DNA of 64,000 bases, from positions 1,550,001 through 1,614,000 of the forward strand of contig NZ_LR134477.1 of NCBI RefSeq assembly GCF_900637975.1, in the 5' to 3' direction. Shown piece by piece: positions 25,871 through 33,690 of the stretch. Source of the DNA: Actinomyces viscosus (GTDB lineage Bacteria > Actinomycetota > Actinomycetes > Actinomycetales > Actinomycetaceae). The translations under genes were made by a program, and so were the position numbers. Each line of letters begins with the position of its first letter. Position 1 is the first letter of the stretch. The notes under the pieces are model-generated. The model was not told the origin of the DNA and searched no databases. It worked only from the letters and a program-made list of their open reading frames with translations.

Positions 25871-27739
25871 TCAGGCCCGACGGCGCAGCAGGACCGAGTC
25901 CCAGCCGGCCAGGGACTCCGGCACGCCCGCGTGCCCTGAGCCCGGCTGGACGTCCGGGTCGCCGGCGCGCAGGACCTGCTCGGCCCCCGCCCACTGGTCC
26001 GGTTCCAGGCCCTGGGCCGCGAGCGCCGTCAGCAGGCCGCCCTCGCCGGTCAGTGGCAGGTCCTCGCGGGAGCACTGGGCGATGAGCAGCAGCTGCTCGA
26101 GGTGGCCGCCGTCCTCCTCGGGGGCGCGCCACTGGCGCACGATGACCCAGGCGGTGGGGTGGTCGGCGGCCAGCAGCTGGAAGGTGCCCAGGGCGAGGGC
26201 GTCGTCGTCGTGCCGCAGGGCGATGAGGGAGCGGTAGTGCTCGAACACGCTGCCGGGCACACCCACCTGGGCGGCGGCGTTGACGGTGCCGTGGTCGGGC
26301 GCCAGGTCGATCCAGGGCTCGCCGGTGGTGAAGCCGGCCCTCTCGCTGGAGTCCCACTGGACGGGGGTGCGGGCGTTGTCGCGGGAGATGGGGGCCAGTC
26401 CGGCTAGGACGGCGGCCGGGTCGTCGCCGGCGCGCACGCGCTCGTGGAAGTGGTTGACGGACTCCAGGTCCCGGTAGTCCTCGATGCCGCGGAAGACCGT
26501 GTTGGCCATGCCGAGCTCCTCGCCCTGGTAGACGTAGGGGGTGCCGCGGTGGGTGTGGAGGATCGTGGCCAGGGTCTTGGCCGAGCGGACGCGCCAGGCG
26601 GGGTCGTCGTCGCCGAAGCGGGAGACGGCGCGGGGCTGGTCGTGGTTGTCCCAGTAGGCGGAGTTCCAGCCCTTCTCCGCCGCAACGACGCCGGAGGGCT
26701 CGGTGACGGGGGCCAGGGCGGCCTGCCAGTGGGCCAGGTTGGTCTTGAGGGTGACCAGGTCGAGTGGCTGCGGGTCGAACTTGCCGCCCGGCCCGTCGGT
26801 GAGGCTGACGTGCTCGAACTGGAAGACCATGTCGAGCTCGGCGCGGGCGGGGTCGGTGTAGAGGGCGGCCTCGGAGCGCGTGGCCCCGGGCATCTCCCCG
26901 ACGGTGATGACGTGGCCGGGGCGGGGCGCGAGGACCTGCTGGTTCATCTCGTGCAGGAACTCGTGGATGCGCGGGCCGTTGGCCACGGCGGCGAAGGCGT
27001 TGCCGTAGAGCTCGCCGGGTCCCTGGGGCGCGTCGGTGAGCGGGTAGGTCTTGGAGATGAAGTTGATGACGTCCATGCGGAAGCCGTCGACGCCGCGGTC
27101 CAGCCACCAGGTCATCATCTCGTGGACGGCGCGGCGCACCTCGGGGTTCTCCCAGTTGAGGTCGGGCTGCTTGGGTGAGAAGAGGTGCAGGTAGTACTCC
27201 TGGGTGTCCTCGTCCCAGGCCCAGGCCGACCCGGAGAAGGCCGACCCCCAGTTGGTGGGCTCGGTGCCCGGCTGCCCAGGGGCCAGCCCGTCGACCTGCT
27301 TGGCGGGCCGCCAGATGTACCAGTCGCGCTTGGGGTCCTGCGTTGAGGAGCGGCTGGCGGTGAACCAGGGGTGCTCGTCGCTGGTGTGGTTGACGACGAG
27401 GTCCATGACCAGCCGCATGCCGCGGGCGTGGAGCCCGTCGATGAGGGCGTCGAGGTCGTCCAGGGTGCCGAAGAGGGGGTCGATGTCCTGGTAGTCGGAG
27501 ATGTCGTAGCCGTTGTCGTCCTGCGGGGAGCGGTAGACGGGGCTGAGCCACACGACGTCGACGCCCAGCTCGTCGAGGTGGTCCAGGCGGCTGGTCAGGC
27601 CCGGGATGTCACCGATCCCGTCACCGTCGGAGTCGGCGAAGGAGCGGGGGTAGACCTGGTAGACGACGGCGCGGCGCCACCAGTCCGGTTCGTCGCCGAC
27701 GTGGTGGGATGAGACGACCAGGGGTGCGAGGCGGGTCAC
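25871..27739 (-). CDS. GH13 alpha-glucosidase (oligo-1,6-glucosidase type)
   Basis: About 622 residues from the GTG at 27739, which has GGAAGGAAG 6-8 nt upstream; longer reading to 27784 adds 15 unconserved residues. It has a (beta/alpha)8 barrel with GH13 regions in order: DLVVNHTSDEHPWF, GFRMDVINFISK (nucleophile Asp), TVGEMPG (acid/base Glu) and YWDNHDQPR (stabilising Asp). It is cytosolic (no signal peptide) and hydrolyses alpha-glucosidic oligosaccharides such as isomaltose or maltose. Divergent from a GH31 gene, suggesting one alpha-glucan utilisation locus. Confidence 0.92.
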   Translation of the reverse strand: MTRLAPLVVSSHHVGDEPDWWRRAVVYQVYPRSFADSDGDGIGDIPGLTSRLDHLDELGVDVVWLSPVYRSPQDDNGYDISDYQDIDPLFGTLDDLDALIDGLHARGMRLVMDLVVNHTSDEHPWFTASRSSTQDPKRDWYIWRPAKQVDGLAPGQPGTEPTNWGSAFSGSAWAWDEDTQEYYLHLFSPKQPDLNWENPEVRRAVHEMMTWWLDRGVDGFRMDVINFISKTYPLTDAPQGPGELYGNAFAAVANGPRIHEFLHEMNQQVLAPRPGHVITVGEMPGATRSEAALYTDPARAELDMVFQFEHVSLTDGPGGKFDPQPLDLVTLKTNLAHWQAALAPVTEPSGVVAAEKGWNSAYWDNHDQPRAVSRFGDDDPAWRVRSAKTLATILHTHRGTPYVYQGEELGMANTVFRGIEDYRDLESVNHFHERVRAGDDPAAVLAGLAPISRDNARTPVQWDSSERAGFTTGEPWIDLAPDHGTVNAAAQVGVPGSVFEHYRSLIALRHDDDALALGTFQLLAADHPTAWVIVRQWRAPEEDGGHLEQLLLIAQCSREDLPLTGEGGLLTALAAQGLEPDQWAGAEQVLRAGDPDVQPGSGHAGVPESLAGWDSVLLRRRA

Positions 27740-28053
27740 GGGCGACTTCCTTCCTACCGGCGCGAGAGGGGAACGGGATGACAACAGGGCAGGGGGCCGG
27801 CGCCATCAGGGCGCGAACGGGACCAGGATGAACGACGGCGACGATGGAGGGCTGCGGCTCGGGGCCTGTCCCGACCGCGCCGCCGGGGTCGACGGGGCCT
27901 GCCGGCCCGGCAACGATTGTGTCAGAAAGCGCTGCGAGCCATGGCCGATTATGATGAGTTTCTGCGCCTCGGCCAGCAGCCCTGGCCGCGAAGGCGCGTC
28001 TCCCCCCGCCGCATCCCTGTGACGATCCCTGCGACGTCCCTGACGACCCCGCT
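27740..28053. other. Divergent promoter region of GH13 and GH31 genes
   Basis: About 310 bp between two divergent glycosidase genes. A short element GAAAGCGCTGCG (27929-27940) resembles a LacI/GalR-type operator half with an AGCGCT core, which would suit sugar-responsive control, but the dyad is incomplete. No -10/-35 pair or coding region is convincing. Confidence 0.3.
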
Positions 28054-30621
28054 GTGAAAGGCCGACCGTTGGTTTCTCCTCTCTCCGATGCCCCCGACGC
28101 ACCGCGCCCGGCCGTCGCCCGCCCGGAGGCCGTTGTCGTCGGCTCCTCGACGGCTGAGGGCCGCTGCCGGTTCACGGTGCTGACCTCGCGTCTCATCCGC
28201 ATGGAGCTCTCCCCCACCGGCGTCTTCACCGACGCCGCCACCCAGCTGGTCGTCAACCGGGACCTCGGCGAGCCGCCGTCGTTCCGGGTGGTGCGAGGCG
28301 AGGACCGCCTGGAGATCATCACCGAGCACCTGCACCTGACCCACGTCCCCTCGCTGGGCTTCTCCTCGTCGGGACTCAGCGTCAGGCTGCGCTCGACGGC
28401 GCTCCACGCCCACGGCGGCACCTGGCACCACGGCGACGTGTGGGACCCCCAGGAGGCCTTCCCAACGAACCTGGGCGGCACCACCCGCACCCTCGATGAG
28501 GCCGACGGCGCTGTCAGGCTGGACCCGGGGCTGCTGAGCCTGAGCGGCATCACCGCCCTGGACGACTCGTCCTCGCTGCTGCTCACCGAGGACGAGTGGG
28601 TTCGGCCCCGTGAGCCCGGCAACCGCCTGGGTGACGGGGCGCAGGACCTCTACGTCTTCGGCTACGGCCAGGACTACCGGCAGGCGCTGCGCGACTTCTT
28701 CAACCTCACCGGTCCGAGCCCCCTGATCCCCCGGGCGCTGCTGGGCAACTGGTGGAGCCGCTACCACCCCTACAGCGCCCGGGAGTACCTGGCGCTCATG
28801 GACCATTTCGCCGCCGAGGAGCTGCCCTTCTCCGTGGCCGTCATCGACATGGACTGGCACCTGACCGACATCGACCCGGCGATCGGGACGGGCTGGACCG
28901 GCTACACCTGGAACCGGGAGCTGTTCCCGGACCCACGGGCCTTCCTGGAGGGTCTGCACGAGCGGGGCATGCTCACCACGCTCAACGTCCACCCGGCCCA
29001 GGGGGTGCGGCGCCACGAGGAGGCCTACGAGGAGGTGTGCGCCGACCTGGGCCTGGACGCCGCCGGCGGGCAGGACGTGCCCTTCAACGTCGCCGACCGG
29101 GACTTCATGGGCTCCTACCTCTCGCGTCTCCACCATCGCCTGGAGGACGAGGGCGTGGACTTCTGGTGGCTGGACTGGCAGCAGGGCGGCAGCACCACGG
29201 TTCCCGGCCTGGACCCGCTGTGGATGCTCAACCACGTCCACTACCTCGACTCGGGCCGCGAGCGCCCGGTGGCCTCAGGGGGCGTGGAGCGCCGTCGGCC
29301 GGTGACCTTCTCGCGCTTCGCCGACGCCTCCAGCCACCGCACCCCGGTGGGCTTCTCCGGGGACACGATCATCAGCTGGGCCTCGCTGCGCTTCCAGCCG
29401 CGGTTCACGGCCACGGCCGCCAACATCGGCTACTTCTGGTGGTCCAACGACATCGGCGGGCACATGCTGGGCACGAGCGACGACGCGATGGCGGCCCGCT
29501 GGTTCCAGCTGGGCTGCTTCTCGCCGATCAACCGCCTGCACTCGTCGAACTCGGCCTTCACCTCCAAGGAGCCGTGGCGCTACTCGCGCGACGCGCGCGC
29601 CACGATGGAGGCGCATCTGCGGCTGCGTCACCGGCTGGTGCCCTACCTGTACACGTGGGCGCGGCGATCGGTGAGTGAGGGCGTGGGACCGGTGCGTCCG
29701 CTCTACCACGACCACCCGCGGGAGATGTCCTCCTACGAGCACCGGAACAGCTTCTGCTTCGGGGACCTGCTGGTGGTGCCCTTCACCTCCCCGTTGGATG
29801 AGGCCACCGGCCTGGGACGGGAGATGACCTGGTTGCCCGACGGCGTCTGGTACGACCTGCCCACGGGGCGCCGCTACGAGGCCACCACCGGCGGGCACGG
29901 GCGCATGCTGAGCCTGTCGCGTCCCCTGGACCGCATCGGCGTCCTGGCTCGGGCCGGGTCGGTCATCCCGCTGGCCGGGAGCCTGACGGAGGCGGCCGGG
30001 GACAATCCTCGCGAGCTGGAGGTCGTCGTCGTGCCCGGAGGCTCGGGATCCTTCACCCTGGAGGAGGACGACGGTTCGGCCGATCCCGGTTCGGACCGGG
30101 TTGCCCGCACCCGTATGGAGCTCACCTGGCCGGATGCCGAGGACGGCGGGGGCAGCGGAGGCACTGGAGACACTGGAGACGTGGTGCTCCGTATCCGTCT
30201 GGAGGGCGCCGACGAGGTGGTCCCGGACTTGCGGCTGGTGACGGTGAGGCTTCTGGCCTGCCGGGTGTCTGACGCCCTGCTGAGGGTGGCCGGCCAGGCG
30301 CGCCGGCTGACCACCCAGGAGGTGGACGGCGACGGCTTCACCCTGGGGGCCGGCACGCTCGTGCACTTGGGTGAGCTGAGCCGCCAGGAGCTGGCCGACG
30401 GCGTCGGGCTGGTGCTGCGCGGCGTGGAGCAGTCTCCGGCCGACTGGCGCGGCGAGGTCCACGAGATCCTGGATGCGGCGCGCGTGGCCTACGCGGCCAA
30501 GGACCAGGCCTGGGGCGCCGTGCAGCGGGGCCTGGACGGGACCGCGCTCCTCGGGGAGCTGGAGTCCCTGGGCCTGCCGGAGACGCTGCGCTCGGCCGTG
30601 GCGGAGGTGCTGCCCCACTGA
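28054..30621 (+). CDS. GH31 alpha-glucosidase / alpha-xylosidase
   Basis: 855 residues. An N-terminal beta-rich domain (1-200) is followed by a GH31 barrel: LLGNWWSRYHPYS, AVIDMDWHLTD, nucleophile in FWWLDWQQGG, acid/base in GFSGDTIISW, and YFWWSNDIGGH. Beta-sandwich C-terminal domains (VIPLAG...LEVVVVPGGSGSF, DUF5110-like) end the protein. It has no signal peptide, so it is probably cytosolic and acts on imported oligosaccharides. The GTG at 28054 is used; conservation really begins near residue 20. Confidence 0.9.
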   Translation: MKGRPLVSPLSDAPDAPRPAVARPEAVVVGSSTAEGRCRFTVLTSRLIRMELSPTGVFTDAATQLVVNRDLGEPPSFRVVRGEDRLEIITEHLHLTHVPSLGFSSSGLSVRLRSTALHAHGGTWHHGDVWDPQEAFPTNLGGTTRTLDEADGAVRLDPGLLSLSGITALDDSSSLLLTEDEWVRPREPGNRLGDGAQDLYVFGYGQDYRQALRDFFNLTGPSPLIPRALLGNWWSRYHPYSAREYLALMDHFAAEELPFSVAVIDMDWHLTDIDPAIGTGWTGYTWNRELFPDPRAFLEGLHERGMLTTLNVHPAQGVRRHEEAYEEVCADLGLDAAGGQDVPFNVADRDFMGSYLSRLHHRLEDEGVDFWWLDWQQGGSTTVPGLDPLWMLNHVHYLDSGRERPVASGGVERRRPVTFSRFADASSHRTPVGFSGDTIISWASLRFQPRFTATAANIGYFWWSNDIGGHMLGTSDDAMAARWFQLGCFSPINRLHSSNSAFTSKEPWRYSRDARATMEAHLRLRHRLVPYLYTWARRSVSEGVGPVRPLYHDHPREMSSYEHRNSFCFGDLLVVPFTSPLDEATGLGREMTWLPDGVWYDLPTGRRYEATTGGHGRMLSLSRPLDRIGVLARAGSVIPLAGSLTEAAGDNPRELEVVVVPGGSGSFTLEEDDGSADPGSDRVARTRMELTWPDAEDGGGSGGTGDTGDVVLRIRLEGADEVVPDLRLVTVRLLACRVSDALLRVAGQARRLTTQEVDGDGFTLGAGTLVHLGELSRQELADGVGLVLRGVEQSPADWRGEVHEILDAARVAYAAKDQAWGAVQRGLDGTALLGELESLGLPETLRSAVAEVLPH

Positions 30622-30708
30622 AAGAGTCGGCGACGGTCGCCGGGAACCGGCGCTGTGATGGGCTCAAACCATCGGGCGACGTCGAGGGTCGCGGTTAGGC
30701 TGGCGGGC

Positions 30709-31347
30709 ATGAGTGACAACCCCGCCCCGCGCTTCCCCGAGGCCGAGCCGTACTTCGTCGGCGATGACCGCACCAACCGCGAGCGCATGCTCGCCGGCGA
30801 CTGGTACGTCTCCGACGACCCGGACAGTGCCAGGATCGCGGCGCACGCCCGCAAGATGCTCTACCGCTTCGAGCGGGCCTTCGCCGAGGGCGAGGAGGAC
30901 TGCTGGGACCTGCTGCGCTCGGCGATCCCCGGCCTGGGTGACAAGGCCCGTCTCCTGCCACCGGTGCGCGTGGACTACGGGGATAACATCACCGTGGGTG
31001 AGGGGACCTTCGCCAACTACGGGCTCGTGGCCCTGGACGTGGTGGAGATCCGGATCGGCGCGCACTGCCAGATCGGTCCCAATGTCCAGCTGCTCACCCC
31101 GGTCCACCCCCTGGAGCCGACGCCGCGGGCCTGCTCCCTGGAGGCGGCCGACCCCATCACGATCGGCGACAACGTGTGGCTGGGCGGCGGGGTAATCGTC
31201 TGCCCCGGCGTGAGCATCGGGGACAACTGCGTCATCGGCGCGGGCTCGGTGGTCACCAAGGACATTCCCGCCGACAGCCTGGCGGTGGGCAACCCGGCCC
31301 GCGTCCTGCGCCGGCTGGACGACTCCACCTTCGGCCCCAGGCACTAG
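30709..31347 (+). CDS. Sugar O-acetyltransferase (maltose/galactoside acetyltransferase family)
   Basis: 212 residues from MSDNPAPRF; a longer reading from 30655 adds 18 unlikely residues. It has an N-terminal helical Mac domain (NRERMLAGDWYVSDD...RKMLYRFE) then a left-handed beta-helix with hexapeptide repeats (IGDNVWLGGGVIVCPGVSIG). The catalytic His is in LLTPVHPLEPTPR. It transfers acetyl from acetyl-CoA to sugars. Its TAG stop (31345-31347) lies inside the ACTAGG target duplication of the adjacent IS481 element, so the element inserted exactly at the gene's end. Confidence 0.9.
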   Translation: MSDNPAPRFPEAEPYFVGDDRTNRERMLAGDWYVSDDPDSARIAAHARKMLYRFERAFAEGEEDCWDLLRSAIPGLGDKARLLPPVRVDYGDNITVGEGTFANYGLVALDVVEIRIGAHCQIGPNVQLLTPVHPLEPTPRACSLEAADPITIGDNVWLGGGVIVCPGVSIGDNCVIGAGSVVTKDIPADSLAVGNPARVLRRLDDSTFGPRH

Positions 31348-32350
31348 GTGTATGAGGTCATGACGTTGGTGACGTGTGCTGGGACGCGGGTGGCGGGTGG
31401 CTGGTTGTGGCAGGCGGTGTGGGGCCGATGGTAGTTGTAGTGGTGGTTCCACACGGCGATGGCGTCGCGGCGCTGCTGCTCTGAGGAGTAGCTGCGGGCG
31501 TAGAGGCACTCCTCGGCCAGGATGCGGTTGTAGCGCTCGACCTTGCCGTTGTGGCGCGGGGTGTAGGGGCGGATTCTCTGGTGGCGTGAGGCCAGGGAGG
31601 TAATGGTTGTGGTGAAGGCCCGGGCCCGGTAGCTCGCTCCGTTGTCAGTGACGACCCGCACGAGCCTGGTCACGCCGTGGTCGGCGAAGAAGGCCCGGGC
31701 CCGGCAGAAGAAGCCGATCGTGGTCGAGGCCCTCTCGTCATCCAGGGCCTCGGTGTAGGCCAGGCGGGAGAAACCGTCGATAGCGGTGTGCAGGTAGGTG
31801 TAGCCGATCCTGGCTGCCTTGCCCCGCTTGGAGGCCTTCGCCTCAGGGGTACCGCGCCCGTGGGCCCTCCAGCCGCCCTGCGGGTGGGATGCGTCCGACC
31901 TTCTTGACGTCCAGGTGGATCATGTGGCCCGGGAAACGGGCCACGATAGGTTTGCTGACCCGGTTGGACTGCCCGGTGGGGCCTGGTGTCGCGGCGTCGG
32001 TTCAGGCCGGCTCTGTCCAGCCAGCGGGTCACGGTACGTACCGACACCACTGTCCCGCGCGCGGCGAGCTCATGACTGATGCGGCGGGCAGACCACTTGT
32101 GGGTGCGGCGCCAGTGCTCGATGAGGTCCACCGTCTCGGCACTGGTCTGGGTGGGACGGTGGACTGGGGCGCTGGAGCGGTCCTCAAGCGCCTCGGTTCC
32201 GCCCTGGCGGTAACGGGCGACCCACTTCGACAGCGTGGCGCGGGCGATGCCGGCCTCGGCGGCTACATGGGCGATAGGACGACCGGACTGGACACGCATC
32301 ACGAGCCGGTAGCGGCCCTGAGGCGTCAGCGGAGCGTTACGGTGGGTCAT
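31344..32350 (-). pseudogene. IS481-family transposase, frameshifted
   Basis: Reads as one DDE transposase only if at least two frameshifts are corrected. The first frame runs from MTHRNAPLTPQGR (start 32350), through a helix-turn-helix (IAHVAAEAGIARATLSKW), to GLNRRRDT. A second frame gives SNRVSKPIVARFPGHMIHLDVKK. A third gives GWRAHGRGTPEAKASKRG through DGFSRLAYTEAL to PRHNGKVERYNRI. Frame changes fall near 31975-31990 and 31890-31900. The catalytic residues are recognisable but scattered over frames, so it is dead unless supplied in trans. The TAG stop (31344-31346) is supplied by the target-site duplication. Confidence 0.88.
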
Positions 32351-32450
32351 GGCAGCAGGGCTTTCTATGTCAGAAGGATGATTCAGCACCACCCATCCTG
32401 ACAGCCCAAGCCCCGCTGCCCCCACGACTACAACCTCATGACCCACAACA
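31349..32450 (-). mobile_element. IS481-family insertion sequence, decayed
   Basis: About 1102 bp with terminal repeats TGTATGAGGTCATGACGTTG and, on the opposite strand at the other end, TGTTGTGGGTCATGAGGTTG. ACTAGG is directly repeated outside both ends (31343-31348 and 32451-32456), matching the NCTAGN target preference known for IS481. The left copy carries the acetyltransferase stop; the right copy is the outer edge of a MITE-like repeat. Confidence 0.85.
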
Positions 32451-32451
32451 A

Positions 32452-32622
32452 CTAGGTCGTGTTGCGAAACTAGGCCCGCGGGGATCTCTCAGAGCCGCAG
32501 CAAGGCACGCGCCTCGTCGCGGTCGTAGGGTAGGTCGCGCGTTCGAGGGGTAAAGGGTACGACCGCGCGACCTACCCTACGAACCCGCGGATGCCTCGCC
32601 GTGCTTTCGCAACACGACCTAG
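32452..32622. mobile_element. MITE-like element with perfect terminal inverted repeats
   Basis: CTAG plus GTCGTGTTGCGAAA (32452-32469) is repeated perfectly inverted at 32605-32622. Between them lies a second perfect 18-bp inverted repeat (32524-32541 with 32564-32581) around a 22-nt loop. It has no coding capacity. CTAG at both outer edges could be a 4-bp target duplication, or TA if the terminal repeat begins GG; the end sequence suggests mobilisation by an IS5-type transposase, which is an inference. The neighbouring CPBP gene's TAG stop lies in the right CTAG. Confidence 0.75.
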
Positions 32623-33587
32623 CTGCGCCGCCAGCGGGGCGGGACGATGAGCCCGCGCCGGCGCACCGTGACCAGCATGGCTACACCGGCAGCCGTGCAC
32701 AGCACGATCGCGACGATGGAGCCCTCGATCCCCATGGACCCGCCGGTGAGCAGGTCGGGGCCGGTGAAGCGGGCCTCGATGAGCCCGCGCCCTGTCCCGA
32801 TGCCGGAGATGTCGGAGCCGAAGATGCCGCCCTGGACGAAGTTCCAGGCGATGTGCACGCCGATCGCCAGCCACAGGCGGCGGGTCAGCAGGTAGCAGGC
32901 GCCCAGCAGGATGCCCGCCTCCAACGCGATCGCGACGGCGCCGAAGGCCGTGGCATGAGGGTTGCCGAGGTGAGCGACGCCGAAGAGCGCGGCGGTGATT
33001 CCCAGCGCCCACCAGGTCCCCAACCATCCTTCGATCAGGCGCAGCAGGACCCCGCGGGCGACGATCTCCTCGACGAATCCGGCATAGACTCCGGCCCCGA
33101 GGCCCGTCAGGATCCCCGTGCTCCAGCCGACGTCCACCACGTGGTAGGAGCCGAGCAGGGCCAGGACCGCGATGACGGCGCACATGAGCAGCGCCCCGAT
33201 GGACAGCCCGACGACGAGCTCGCGCAGCGCCGCCCGGCGCCCACCGAGCTCGATAACGGGTCGCCCGCCGACGAAGCGCACCAGCAGCCAGTACCCGAAC
33301 AGGGCCAGCGGCGCCCCGGCGATCGCCATGACGAGCATGGAGCCCGGCAGGGCCTCCGTGCCGCCGCCGGCCTTGAGCCGGGTGAAACCGGTGGCCAGCG
33401 CGAGGGCTCCGGCTAGGAGCTGGACGACGAAGGCGATCAGGACTCCCAGAAGGAGCTGGAGCCAGCCGAGGCGCTCGGCCTTTCGCGGAGGAGTGCGCCA
33501 CTGAGGACTGACCGGAACGAGCCGGTCCAGAAGGTGACGAGGCTGTGCTTCTGCCGTAGAAGCCGGAGGAGGAACCACGCTGCTCAT
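32619..33587 (-). CDS. CPBP-family intramembrane metalloprotease
   Basis: 322 residues, seven to eight hydrophobic segments. Motifs: EEIVARG (EExxxR-type, about residues 193-199), ALFGVAHLG (FxxxH) and HIAWNFVQG (HxxxN). A polar N-terminus of about 40 residues precedes the first helix. The protein ends PPRWRRS with a TAG stop inside the CTAG border of the MITE-like element, so the last codons may have been trimmed by that insertion. It is a CAAX-type protease or immunity protein; substrate unknown. Confidence 0.85.
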   Translation of the reverse strand: MSSVVPPPASTAEAQPRHLLDRLVPVSPQWRTPPRKAERLGWLQLLLGVLIAFVVQLLAGALALATGFTRLKAGGGTEALPGSMLVMAIAGAPLALFGYWLLVRFVGGRPVIELGGRRAALRELVVGLSIGALLMCAVIAVLALLGSYHVVDVGWSTGILTGLGAGVYAGFVEEIVARGVLLRLIEGWLGTWWALGITAALFGVAHLGNPHATAFGAVAIALEAGILLGACYLLTRRLWLAIGVHIAWNFVQGGIFGSDISGIGTGRGLIEARFTGPDLLTGGSMGIEGSIVAIVLCTAAGVAMLVTVRRRGLIVPPRWRRS

Positions 33588-33690
33588 GGCCCCAGCATCC
33601 CCTCCCCTCCGGTGGCAGCGCCTCCCCCACCGGGAGGAACCGCCCCTGATCCTGTGCTCAGGGAGGTCCCGGATACGGGAGCCTGGACGG

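Noticed and set aside
28054-28110. Alternative downstream start for the GH31 gene
   Set aside because: Conservation begins near residue 20, but no better ribosome site was seen, so the first GTG was kept with the doubt noted.
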